A DNA stretch of 20,096 bases from a virus. Below are positions 1 through 7,147 of this stretch, piece after piece. Where the stretch lies: IMG/VR virus record IMGVR_UViG_3300014933_000358, positions 1-20,096 of that record. One strand, given 5' to 3'. Position numbers and translations under genes: made by a program. A model generated the notes under the pieces. The model saw nothing but the letters and a program-made list of their open reading frames with translations. It made no database searches and was not told the origin of the DNA. How positions within the stretch are numbered: position 1 is the stretch's first letter; every line of letters begins with the position of its first letter.

Positions 1-22
1 ATGCGGGTTGTGTAATTGCCAT
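1..22 (-). CDS. 5' end of the next late gene (partial, product unknown)
   Basis: Only the first seven codons (MAITQPA) are inside the window. The ATG at 22-20 is preceded on the minus strand by GAGG about six bases upstream, and it follows the stop of the 354-residue gene by 8 bases. This is the same tight spacing as the rest of the late operon. By position it should be a tail or neck gene, but seven residues do not allow identification. Confidence 0.5.
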
Positions 23-30
23 GATTGACC

Positions 31-1095
31 TCAAACAATGATTGGAACGGGAAAGTTGTGGGGAATCGGGGTCAACTTGATAGTGGCCTTGGTGATCAGC
101 CGCCGTGCAAATTGCCTTGTTCTGTATTGGTAATAATCAACCTGAACGGTCATTGTTTTCTTTTGGGCAATGACCTGAAATTCAGTTTGGTTTACCTTTA
201 CGTCTACCGGAACGGGAACATTTTGGATCCCGTATTCTCCATTTTCTGAGTTGGACAAAACCGCCAACTGGAAATCCAGTGCAGCGTCATTGTTCAAGCC
301 ATACATGGTGAATTCGATTGTATCAGTGACAAGCTGGCCTTGATCAAGGTTGTCATTGTACAAAGGATACCCCGCTATCCCTTCTGTTTGCTTAATGTCT
401 GCCGTTACATATGGCGGTGTCAGGTTTTTTGGTGACAAAAACGATGGATACACCGGAATGCTTGGCGTGGACAGTGCCAACCAATATGGCAAGCTGTTGG
501 AAACAATTTGCTGGTTGGGCTGGATCTTGGCCACGTTGTCAACAATCTGGGTTGCCATCGTGCTGTACACAGCTTTGCCGTGGTAATGCCAAAGTCCAGC
601 CAGTGAATATCTGTTGTTCTGGTTGCCGAACGCCACCCGTGCGCCATTTGGAATGGTCACAATGTACATTTCATTGGGCGCAACCGATTCAAACGGATTG
701 ATTTGAGTCTTGGTCGTGAATGAAATCTGCTGGTTTACGTAAGTAGTATCCGGATCCTGACTGATTTCTTGCGATAGGTGCAGGCTTCCGTTGATGCTGA
801 AGGAATACCGCTGCATCTGTTCAGGGGTCAGTTCAACTTCCAAAGAAAGTGCATCGTATAGGGTTGTGCCGAACATGGTTCGTTTGTACAGTGCGCTCAG
901 TCCCTTGCGGCCAATGTAATTTGGCAGTTCAGTGGCTTTGATCCAAAACACGTATCCGTCCAGCGGCAGCACAACCCGTTTGTATAAATCAAACGTATAG
1001 GTTTGCTCCCCTGAAATCAGGGCAATCGCGCCAATTAGACCGGCGGCCTTATCGGATGAACCCGATTGCTGGCTGGCCTCTGTGATGGTTGCCAT
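31..1095 (-). CDS. Phage structural protein, probably neck/tail (354 aa, unidentified family)
   Basis: A 354-residue protein (MATITEASQQ...) with no signal peptide, membrane segment or catalytic motif. It is rich in Thr, Gln, Asn and alternating hydrophobics (for example around residues 150-200 and 310-345), the composition of a beta-rich virion protein. The ATG at 1095-1093 lies directly after the upstream stop codon (1096-1098). It is last of the chain capsid protein - 168 aa - connector - neck protein, so a role in the head-tail joint or tail is inferred from order alone. It is too long for a tail-terminator protein, and I do not recognise its family. It contains two of the window's unusually frequent GGATCC sites (225 and 752). 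Confidence 0.7.
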   Translation of the reverse strand: MATITEASQQSGSSDKAAGLIGAIALISGEQTYTFDLYKRVVLPLDGYVFWIKATELPNYIGRKGLSALYKRTMFGTTLYDALSLEVELTPEQMQRYSFSINGSLHLSQEISQDPDTTYVNQQISFTTKTQINPFESVAPNEMYIVTIPNGARVAFGNQNNRYSLAGLWHYHGKAVYSTMATQIVDNVAKIQPNQQIVSNSLPYWLALSTPSIPVYPSFLSPKNLTPPYVTADIKQTEGIAGYPLYNDNLDQGQLVTDTIEFTMYGLNNDAALDFQLAVLSNSENGEYGIQNVPVPVDVKVNQTEFQVIAQKKTMTVQVDYYQYRTRQFARRLITKATIKLTPIPHNFPVPIIV

Positions 1096-1515
1096 TTATG
1101 TATCGCTTATCCAGATCCGCAAATGCGTCCGGAGCGTACCAGTGTCCACAAAGGATTGTCCACGCCGCTTCGCGCCCTTGATTCTGCTCCTGCCTTCAGC
1201 CGCCATCTTGGTTGGCACCCCAGCCGATACCCCCGCCAGCTCTTCAAGCGTCAAAAACTCCTGAAACTGGTTTTCGATTTTCTCCAGCCCTTCCTGAAAC
1301 GGGTTTCCGGCTGGCTGACCGGCCAGAATGTTTGCCAGCTGGCCATTCACGCTTTTCACCAATTCTGACTCAATATCATCATGGTGGATTTCGGCAAATT
1401 TGGAAAAGACCCCGTATTTCGATTCAAGTGCTAGAGCAACGTCATACAGTGGTTTGGGCGGTTCGCTTTTGTTGACCACCTCAAGAACGTCATTGACCCC
1501 AAGGTTGAGCTTCAA
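1096..1515 (-). CDS. Neck / tail-completion protein, HK97 gp10- or virion-morphogenesis-like
   Basis: A 139-residue protein. The C-terminal quarter contains RGQSFVDTGTLRTHLRIW (about residues 118-135). This matches the '(L/F)VDTG.LR.S(I)..W' signature of small neck or head-completion proteins (HK97 gp10 / Mu gpG-like). The middle (residues 60-100) is helical. No ATG is available near the 5' end: the frame begins with TTG at 1515, whose TTGA overlaps the TGA stop of the upstream gene. Translation is therefore likely coupled. The protein would act at the head-tail interface during assembly. The family call rests on the short C-terminal motif and gene order. Confidence 0.6.
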   Translation of the reverse strand: MKLNLGVNDVLEVVNKSEPPKPLYDVALALESKYGVFSKFAEIHHDDIESELVKSVNGQLANILAGQPAGNPFQEGLEKIENQFQEFLTLEELAGVSAGVPTKMAAEGRSRIKGAKRRGQSFVDTGTLRTHLRIWISDT

Positions 1516-1958
1516 GACAAGCCCCAGAGTGTCCCCAGCTGCTGAAGGATGGCCAATGCCTGCCTGCCATATGGATCCTTAACCCGTTGCAGATCTATCA
1601 AGGACAGATCCTGAAGCCCTTTCCCGATGGTCATGGATTGGCTGGTTGCTTCATTGGACGCGGAACTGATCACCCCCGCCATGAAATTGCTGACCCCAAA
1701 TGAATTTCTGGCATTGGTGAAAAATACTTGGCCGGACGGATCTTGCTGATACTGGATCAGGTTTGATGCCCCCCAGTTATAGACGGCAGCCGTGTACAAG
1801 GATTTGCTGTACACATTCAGGTTCAGCGGGATCCATTCAATGGAATAGTCCAATGCCACTTGGAAGCCTGCATCATCATCTGCCATGACAGCTTCAGGAA
1901 TGCCGACAACGGTTCGGCAAAATGCAATGAATCCAAGTAGCGTTGGCGTGGTATCCAT
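1512..1958 (-). CDS. Head-tail connector / head-completion protein candidate
   Basis: A 148-residue protein starting MDTTPTLLGF. It contains a helical N-terminal segment with an acidic DDDAG patch (residues 27-31) and a Tyr-rich centre (SIEWIPLNLNVYSKSLYTAA). Short helical proteins of this kind, two or three genes after the capsid gene, are usually adaptor proteins that bind the portal ring. The ATG at 1958-1956 starts 9 bases after the upstream stop. The gene ends in TGA overlapping the TTG start of the next gene. I cannot assign a named family with certainty. Confidence 0.6.
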   Translation of the reverse strand: MDTTPTLLGFIAFCRTVVGIPEAVMADDDAGFQVALDYSIEWIPLNLNVYSKSLYTAAVYNWGASNLIQYQQDPSGQVFFTNARNSFGVSNFMAGVISSASNEATSQSMTIGKGLQDLSLIDLQRVKDPYGRQALAILQQLGTLWGLS

Positions 1959-1967
1959 CTGTCTGCT

Positions 1968-2474
1968 TTACCTTTTCTTGCCTTTTTTGCCGGTTGGCTC
2001 AAGACCTTGTTTGACCACGGTGATGGTTTCGCTGAATCCGGTGCCTTCATCGGTTGGGTTCCGCTTTTCCTCCACCACCTCAATTTCCAGCGGTGCGGTT
2101 TGTCTGGATCCGAATTCACGCGCCTTTTCCTGCAAGATGTGATCTGTGGCGGCAGCAGTGTTTTTTCGGGTTTCTAACGCACGCTCAATGTTTTCCTGAT
2201 CCTTCTGGCTGATACCGGCCTGAATTGCCTCCACCGAAATTGGCTTATGGGCATAGGCAAGACCTGAAAAACCTTTTTTGACGTTGTTGGCTGGCTGCAT
2301 CCCATAAATGGAATGCTGCTTGATGATCTGCTCGGTGTCAGCCTGATCCAAACTCAGGCAAATTTGCGAACCTGCTCTGATTTTGTGATGGAAAGGACGC
2401 GGATTTTCCACCAGCATGTAAGTGAACAAAAAATCCGATTTGGAACAATTTGCAATGTAAAGTTGATGACTCAT
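1968..2474 (-). CDS. Small virion-module protein with basic C-terminus (168 aa, unknown)
   Basis: The likely start is the ATG at 2474-2472 (MSHQLYIANCSKSDF), which has GGGGA seven bases upstream. The open frame continues further upstream, but only inside the coding region of the capsid gene in another frame. The N-terminal half (residues 1-75) looks like a compact beta domain. The C-terminal half is helical and charged and ends TGKKGKKR. It is translated downstream of a hairpin terminator that separates it from the capsid gene, so it is probably made in smaller amounts. Proteins of similar size and place are seen after DUF2184 capsid genes, but I do not recognise a specific function. Confidence 0.65.
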   Translation of the reverse strand: MSHQLYIANCSKSDFLFTYMLVENPRPFHHKIRAGSQICLSLDQADTEQIIKQHSIYGMQPANNVKKGFSGLAYAHKPISVEAIQAGISQKDQENIERALETRKNTAAATDHILQEKAREFGSRQTAPLEIEVVEEKRNPTDEGTGFSETITVVKQGLEPTGKKGKKR

Positions 2475-2484
2475 AAATTTCCCC

Positions 2485-2516
2485 GATAGAAAGACCGTCC
2501 CATATTTCAGGGACGG
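2485..2516 (-). terminator. Hairpin terminator/attenuator after the capsid gene
   Basis: On the minus strand CCGTCCC (2516-2510) pairs with GGGACGG (2501-2495) across an 8-base loop, followed by TCTTTCT. It begins 11 bases after the capsid stop codon. The interrupted T tract suggests a leaky intrinsic terminator, letting the capsid gene be over-expressed relative to the genes behind it. Confidence 0.65.
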
Positions 2517-2526
2517 CCATGTTACA

Positions 2527-3552
2527 TCAAGCGTACTGAGCTGACAGAACCGTGACAGCTTCCGGACGGATTGCCCAGCCAGAAGTCGAACGGAGCGTGA
2601 ACAGCGTGGTAATCGCACCATCCGGCAGCGGAGTGGGGATTTCACGCGGAGCAGCCATATCGCACAGCATCAAGCTGGTTGCCTGAATGTTTGGTGCCAG
2701 TGTCGCAAATGCGTTGGTATTAACCACGCTGTTTGCCTTTGGAACCTTCAGTTCAGGTGCAACCAACAGGATTGCGTCAGTACCACCGGCACCCTGACCA
2801 ATCAGGGTATCGTCTACGGCAAATTCCACCGTATCGCCGCCAGCCCACTTTGCCACCGTCTCAATCAGTCCGGCAGCTGTCTCAACGCCAGCACCTACGC
2901 GCTGGAACTGGGTCAGGCTAACAACGCCTGAATAGCTGATCTGGCTGATGAAACGCTGCGGAGCCAAGAATACCAAGCGGAGTGGCTGGCCAATCTGCAA
3001 GGTACTGGTTTTCAGGCTACCAATAAGGTTCAGCAGGAACTGCGCCAATTGGCCGGAATCCCATGTGGAGTACGTTGTGTTGCCGTTGGAATCTGATCCC
3101 AGATTGACGTTCGTACCTGCTGAAGTCAGAAGCCCTTCACCGTTGGCCGGATTGAATCCGTACAGCAGTGCATTACGCAACTGCTGCGCAATGCCCTGAC
3201 GGGCAGCCAAACGCATGGCCTCCGGAAGTGCAATGTTCCAATGGCTGGCGGCTGATTCATCAAAGCCGTCATATTGAGCGCGAGTCTGCAACCGGTACGT
3301 TGCGGTGCTGATCATTGATGGAATCACTGATGCACTTGGCAGCTGGTTGGCGGTTGATTGGTTGGCGGCAACTTGGGTTGTCAGCTGTACTTTCTTTGCA
3401 TACACGTACAGATCTGATTCTCCAAGCCGTGGCATTGGATTTTCCGATGCCAAAGTGGAAAAGGCACCGGAAGCCAAACTGTACTGCATGATCAACTCAG
3501 GCAGCATGTAGTTTGGATTTACGGTGACGTAACTAGGGGCAAATGCACTCAT
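2527..3552 (-). CDS. Major capsid protein, DUF2184 type
   Basis: A 341-residue protein with features of the DUF2184 capsid group. The N-terminus (MSAFAPSYVTVNPNYMLPEL) is followed by a segment with PMPRLGESDLYVYAKK (residues 39-54) and a helix-rich region with ARQGIAQQLRNALLYG (about 136-151). The C-terminus is beta-rich with repeated short strands and ends SAQYA. The length suits an HK97-fold major capsid protein without a delta domain; in this head type the scaffold is separate, here in the 629-residue upstream gene. AGGT lies upstream of the ATG at 3552-3550. The gene is followed at once by a hairpin terminator, as expected for a highly expressed virion protein. Confidence 0.8.
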   Translation of the reverse strand: MSAFAPSYVTVNPNYMLPELIMQYSLASGAFSTLASENPMPRLGESDLYVYAKKVQLTTQVAANQSTANQLPSASVIPSMISTATYRLQTRAQYDGFDESAASHWNIALPEAMRLAARQGIAQQLRNALLYGFNPANGEGLLTSAGTNVNLGSDSNGNTTYSTWDSGQLAQFLLNLIGSLKTSTLQIGQPLRLVFLAPQRFISQISYSGVVSLTQFQRVGAGVETAAGLIETVAKWAGGDTVEFAVDDTLIGQGAGGTDAILLVAPELKVPKANSVVNTNAFATLAPNIQATSLMLCDMAAPREIPTPLPDGAITTLFTLRSTSGWAIRPEAVTVLSAQYA

Positions 3553-3568
3553 TGTTTTTTACCTCGGA

Positions 3569-4180
3569 TTAGATCAAGCACAGAGCAAGTGCGCCCGTGT
3601 TTGTCCAGTTGGCGTTGCCTGTAACGCTGTCGTATGAAACCAACAGGTTATTTGTCAGGGTGATTTTCAGGATTTTCACTGGGAATGCGGTAGTCGTGCC
3701 AGTGCCTGTGATCCAATTGTTCACAAAGTCCCAATATAGCGGGGCTGATGCAATTGTTTCACCCTGAAGGGTCAAAGCTGGATTGATTGGAAGCGGAATG
3801 CGTGCGCCACTGCCAAAACGGTAGTAATTCACGCTCATGCCGCCAGAAAACAACGGAGCATTGCTTTGCGGGGTAGTAATGCCACCGAATGCTTGATTGA
3901 AAACGCAAATGCCGGTTGGATCATAGTCAGCAGCAGCGGCATAGATTGGTGCGCCCAATCCTACGTTGTTACCGGCTGAATCCAGCGGAATTGTTTCCAC
4001 GATGGGCATACCGCCCCAAACTGGTGATGTGTTGTCAGTAGCCCAAACGCCACCGCACAATGCAAATTTGACAGCAGGATCATCCTGCGCATCGCCCTGT
4101 GTGAAACCACCGGAATTCACGGCAAATAAGCCGGAAGCGGTGGTTGTCGCCATAGGGTTCAAAGAAATGGAATTCGACAT
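3569..4180 (-). CDS. Capsid decoration / structural cement protein candidate
   Basis: A 203-residue protein lying between the protease-scaffold gene and the capsid gene, the standard place for a head decoration or cement protein. It is Gly-, Thr-, Ala- and Asn-rich and almost free of charged runs (for example FSGGMSVNYYRFGSGARIPL), with a hydrophobic C-terminus GALALCLI, consistent with a beta-rich capsid-surface protein. It starts at the ATG at 4180-4178 with AAGGTAAA upstream, and ends 16 bases before the capsid start codon. Function is inferred from position and composition. Confidence 0.65.
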   Translation of the reverse strand: MSNSISLNPMATTTASGLFAVNSGGFTQGDAQDDPAVKFALCGGVWATDNTSPVWGGMPIVETIPLDSAGNNVGLGAPIYAAAADYDPTGICVFNQAFGGITTPQSNAPLFSGGMSVNYYRFGSGARIPLPINPALTLQGETIASAPLYWDFVNNWITGTGTTTAFPVKILKITLTNNLLVSYDSVTGNANWTNTGALALCLI

Positions 4181-4205
4181 TTCAATTTACCTTCAAGTGA
4201 ATGGA

Positions 4206-5003
4206 TTAACGGTTGACGTTGTGGGTACGGAATTCAACCACACGCATTGGTTCAACTTTGAATTGATCCAACCATGCGCTGACCTTACCCGTGAATGTGC
4301 TGATGGTGCGGCCAGCACGGTCAGTTGTGCGGTGTTCCACTAGGGCATCACCGTAAGCAACTGGCGACTTGGCAGCAACCATTGCATCTGCGTAGATCTG
4401 CTTTTCAGCAATTTCCAGCAACTTGGCATCGCTGATAGAACGCAGATTCACGCCCTTGTATGCATCGCTGTAACCCTGCAAACCGCGCAGTAAACGCTTG
4501 CGGTATGCGGTCACGCCTTCGCCCTGCAATGGGCGGCTGGCTGATTTGCCGAACGCGGCCAGAACTGAATCTGCCTTTGCGCGGTAATCGTCCATACGGG
4601 CATGTTTTTCGTCTTCCTTTTCGGCGGCCAGATCATCGTCATCGGGACGCATTTCACCGGCATGTTCGCCTTCAAGTGCATTTTCCACCGGATTGGATCC
4701 TTCGGCATCTTTCCGCTTTTTGTCGGCGGCCTTCAGCAGATGGTGACCGGCGGCCTTGCTCATGTGATGGTCGAACGCTTCTTCATCGTCCATTTTGACT
4801 TCAGAACCGGCCTCTTCATCGTCTTCTTTGACTTCATGATGGGCTGAATCATCGTCATCGTGCTTTTTGTCAGCAGCTTTGACTAGCGGTGCTGCTGGCA
4901 TGTTTTCCAGTGCATCTACACGCGCACTGATCTTGGTCATTAGGGAAAGCAGCTGATCCAGCTTATCGCTGGCCGCATCTGCCTTTGCTACTGCATCGGT
5001 CAT
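4206..5003 (-). CDS. Nested in-frame scaffold protein from an internal start
   Basis: Inside the 629-residue gene, codon 365 is an ATG (5003-5001) preceded by AGAGGT (5016-5011) with eight bases between, a ribosome site stronger than those of several neighbours. Translation from it gives 265 residues (MTDAVAKADAASDKLDQLL...) containing only the coiled, acidic/His-rich scaffold part. A scaffold made from an internal start within the protease gene is the arrangement known for lambda C/Nu3. That this site is used is inferred from the Shine-Dalgarno and the domain boundary. Confidence 0.55.
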   Translation of the reverse strand: MTDAVAKADAASDKLDQLLSLMTKISARVDALENMPAAPLVKAADKKHDDDDSAHHEVKEDDEEAGSEVKMDDEEAFDHHMSKAAGHHLLKAADKKRKDAEGSNPVENALEGEHAGEMRPDDDDLAAEKEDEKHARMDDYRAKADSVLAAFGKSASRPLQGEGVTAYRKRLLRGLQGYSDAYKGVNLRSISDAKLLEIAEKQIYADAMVAAKSPVAYGDALVEHRTTDRAGRTISTFTGKVSAWLDQFKVEPMRVVEFRTHNVNR

Positions 5004-6095
5004 GGGAATTACCTCTGGGTTATTAAGTTCAACGCCTGTTGGCGCACCGCCTTTGTCCCACACGCCCCGTGACCCTCTTTCTTTGGTCACAATGGCAATG
5101 TGATCTAGTAGGAACGCTTTGCCTTCTATCAAGAGCGGTTCGCCTTCCTCTGTTTTGAGCGTGGTGTTTTCGGCTGTATCGTCAAACACTACGCTCGGAC
5201 TCGTTGAGATTTCGCCTTCGCAAATCTCATTCATTGCCTCTTCATCATAGATCCGTGCGATTCCCCAGACTTCATCCCCTCGGATGTATGGCAGCATGAC
5301 CGCGCCAATCGCACGTTTCTTGAATTCCTCGCCGGTCAGGATGGATCCTTCAGGGTGATCCATGATGACCATTAGACCGTTGCAACGCTTCAAAAATTCA
5401 TCATTCAGGTACAGGGACGCGTCCCGCCAAACGTGTTCGCCAATGGCACTGCGGTATGCCAACCCTGTTCCGGTGATCCGCAACGCCAGCAGGTGCATGT
5501 TGGCGTACACCTGTGGTGATGACAGCAGCCCTTCAGCCATCAATTGGGCAACGTCATATTCGGTTTGTGCGCTGGCCACCCGTAGCGTCACATTCATGGC
5601 CGGATGCAGCGGTTGCGGTGCTTCGGACGGTTTGCACCAGACATAGCCGGTGGATTCATCGCACAAATGGACTGGGAACTGTTCAGGGATCCGTGCCAGA
5701 TAGGTCGCAAATTGGCCGTTGTCCTGTATCAGCTCCAGCTTGCCGGAATACTTCATGCCGGTTTCTTCTTCGGCCTCCCGCCTTGCGCACTGCTCCAGCG
5801 TCTCGCCATGCTCTTGATGGCCACCGGCCAGCCCAAACGTGTTGGGATAGTCCCCGCCGTCACCCCTACGCAATAACAAAGTTTCGCCGGAATCCGTCAG
5901 GAACATGATTCCCGCCGCACGGCCACCGGATCCGGAAGGCGCAATTGATGCCGCCTCAACCCGTGGGGTCAGCAGTGACTGATCATCCACAAATTCCTTA
6001 CCCACGCGCTGTGGAATGCCCACCTTCCGCGCAAATTCTGGATTATGGGCAACGCCCTGCATGAGCCTTTCTTGTGCTGCGGATTTGGCTGGCAT
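4206..6095 (-). CDS. Nudix hydrolase + DUF2213-like prohead protease + scaffold fusion
   Basis: A 629-residue multidomain protein. Residues 1-40 hold a phage N-terminal segment (SAAQERLMQGVAHNPEFARK). Residues about 58-175 form a Nudix domain with a complete box, G92-x5-E98-x7-REAEEETGM (106-114), so metal binding and hydrolysis look intact. Residues about 195-345 resemble a DUF2213 prohead protease, with DHPEG (246-250), a Ser cluster ISTSPS (296-301) and DHIAIV (331-336). Residues 365-629 are a scaffold-like region with acidic/His tracts (DDDD, HH, DDEE) and a basic helical tail. The protease would remove the scaffold during prohead maturation. Protease plus scaffold is usual; the Nudix module is the oddity and its substrate is unknown. 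The ATG overlaps the MuF stop (TAATG). Confidence 0.8.
   Translation of the reverse strand: MPAKSAAQERLMQGVAHNPEFARKVGIPQRVGKEFVDDQSLLTPRVEAASIAPSGSGGRAAGIMFLTDSGETLLLRRGDGGDYPNTFGLAGGHQEHGETLEQCARREAEEETGMKYSGKLELIQDNGQFATYLARIPEQFPVHLCDESTGYVWCKPSEAPQPLHPAMNVTLRVASAQTEYDVAQLMAEGLLSSPQVYANMHLLALRITGTGLAYRSAIGEHVWRDASLYLNDEFLKRCNGLMVIMDHPEGSILTGEEFKKRAIGAVMLPYIRGDEVWGIARIYDEEAMNEICEGEISTSPSVVFDDTAENTTLKTEEGEPLLIEGKAFLLDHIAIVTKERGSRGVWDKGGAPTGVELNNPEVIPMTDAVAKADAASDKLDQLLSLMTKISARVDALENMPAAPLVKAADKKHDDDDSAHHEVKEDDEEAGSEVKMDDEEAFDHHMSKAAGHHLLKAADKKRKDAEGSNPVENALEGEHAGEMRPDDDDLAAEKEDEKHARMDDYRAKADSVLAAFGKSASRPLQGEGVTAYRKRLLRGLQGYSDAYKGVNLRSISDAKLLEIAEKQIYADAMVAAKSPVAYGDALVEHRTTDRAGRTISTFTGKVSAWLDQFKVEPMRVVEFRTHNVNR
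5011..5016 (-). promoter_or_regulatory. Internal Shine-Dalgarno for the nested scaffold start
   Basis: Minus-strand AGAGGT ending eight bases before the in-frame ATG at 5003. It sits exactly at the change from the protease domain to the scaffold region. Confidence 0.55.
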
Positions 6096-6910
6096 TATTT
6101 CGCGGAGTTCAGAAGCCTTCGCCCCTTTTCGGTCAGCATGTCATCGGGCAATGAAGCAATGGAGTAAATGTACGTGTAACGGCACTGGCAGAACACTTCT
6201 TCTGCTGGTTGCGTTATGTCCTGAGTGTAGCCATGCTTTCCAGCCTTCATCAACCCCTCTCGAATCGCCCAGTTGTCTGCCACTGCATAGATTTTGCCAT
6301 CCCGCTCCTTGTGGTCTTCGCGGTAGTCGTACCCAGCCGTGCGCCAGCGTGAGTGCCACTCAGCGGCAATTGCGCGGTTGTCCGTGGCAATGGTTGCATT
6401 CAGGGCGGCTGCAAATTTCTGGCTTTGGTCAATGATCACCCGCCGCTCTTGATACGTCAGGGCAATCACCGCTTTCCGGATCTTGGTTTTTTCCTTGCGG
6501 ATTTCTACCGCCTTGCTGCCGCCTTTGGGAATACTGGTTGCCCAGCCCTCAAACCGCCGCAATGTGGATGAAATGGCCTCTTGCCGGTTCAGCTTGATCA
6601 GGTTGGCACTGGCCAGCATTCGCCGTTCCAGCTCCCGCCGCATGGTTGGTTTCAGCATGTCCACGCTGAATTTGGTCACGGTTGGGTTTTGCTTCAGTGC
6701 GCCGCCACGGATGATCTGCCGGTTATAGACCGCCTTCAGCACCCGCCGTACTTCAGCTTCTGAATGTTTCGGCGACCCCAATTGCCTGTCCAGTGCTTCT
6801 TTTAGTAGACGGATCCAGCGATTTAGGTCAGCCTGTGACGTATAGCCCTTGGCTGCAAAGTAATCTATTGCTTCAGTCAAAACCTGAAAGAATGTTTTGC
6901 GGCTGGCCAT
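6095..6910 (-). CDS. MuF-like phage head morphogenesis protein
   Basis: A 271-residue protein. The C-terminal part carries the signature of Mu gpF-like minor head proteins: W-H-S-R-W-R-T-AGYDYREDHKERDGK (about 185-206), then KHGYTQDITQPAEEVFCQCRYTYIY with the paired Cys (about 225-251). Such proteins bind the portal vertex inside the procapsid and some are ejected with DNA. It stops in TAATG overlap with the protease-scaffold gene. The ATG at 6910-6908 has no visible Shine-Dalgarno (cacaaatctaatacttaa precedes it). The space where one would lie is occupied by the promoter of the divergent plus-strand gene, which suggests an insertion at this junction. Confidence 0.8.
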   Translation of the reverse strand: MASRKTFFQVLTEAIDYFAAKGYTSQADLNRWIRLLKEALDRQLGSPKHSEAEVRRVLKAVYNRQIIRGGALKQNPTVTKFSVDMLKPTMRRELERRMLASANLIKLNRQEAISSTLRRFEGWATSIPKGGSKAVEIRKEKTKIRKAVIALTYQERRVIIDQSQKFAAALNATIATDNRAIAAEWHSRWRTAGYDYREDHKERDGKIYAVADNWAIREGLMKAGKHGYTQDITQPAEEVFCQCRYTYIYSIASLPDDMLTEKGRRLLNSAK

Positions 6911-6912
6911 TT

Positions 6913-6946
6913 AAGTATTAGATTTGTGTGGGTTTTGTGTTAAAAT
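6913..6946 (+). promoter_or_regulatory. Promoter of the plus-strand gene, with an operator half-site
   Basis: TTAGAT (6918-6923), 17 bases, then TAAAAT (6941-6946; five of six matches to the -10 consensus). The -35 is embedded in AAGTATTAGAT (6913-6923), the same arm, in the same register to the -35, as in the three 38-bp operators elsewhere in the window. The second inverted arm is degenerate here. The element likely drives the 60-residue gene and may be weakly controlled by the same repressor. Confidence 0.55.
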
Positions 6947-6964
6947 CGGGGTGGAGGAAATAAT

Positions 6965-7147
6965 ATGATTCCAGAAGAACCAATGTTTTTGAGCGTTGAA
7001 GGGTTGCCAGTTAAAGTTGAATGGCGTTCTTGCTTGGCTTTTGATGTTCCCAATGGCAGACCATATAGTTTGGTTGAAGCCCTACACAGGGGATATAAAG
7101 TCAGCCCTGAAGAATGGGAAAAATTGGTAGCTGAACACGCCAATTGA
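6965..7147 (+). CDS. Small plus-strand accessory (moron-like) protein, 60 aa
   Basis: The only convincing plus-strand protein gene in the window. It encodes 60 residues (MIPEEPMFLSVEGLPVKVEW...), with an acidic N-terminus, a beta-like middle and a C-terminal helix (SPEEWEKLVAEHAN). It has GGAGGA seven bases before the ATG and its own sigma-70-like promoter just upstream. It lies inside the head operon but in opposition to it, converging on the 93-residue gene with stop codons back to back (7145-7147 and 7148-7150). Late transcription would run antisense to it, so it is best expressed when the late operon is silent, as in a lysogen. Function unknown; immunity to the neighbouring effector fusion is one possibility. 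Confidence 0.65.
   Translation: MIPEEPMFLSVEGLPVKVEWRSCLAFDVPNGRPYSLVEALHRGYKVSPEEWEKLVAEHAN

Noticed and set aside
1968-2645. 225-codon version of the gene behind the capsid gene
   Set aside because: The extra N-terminus overlaps capsid coding DNA and crosses the terminator hairpin; the ATG at 2474 has the good Shine-Dalgarno.
5513-5908. 131-codon plus-strand open frame
   Set aside because: Antisense to the Nudix/protease domains; basic and Trp/His-rich shadow protein without a start signal.
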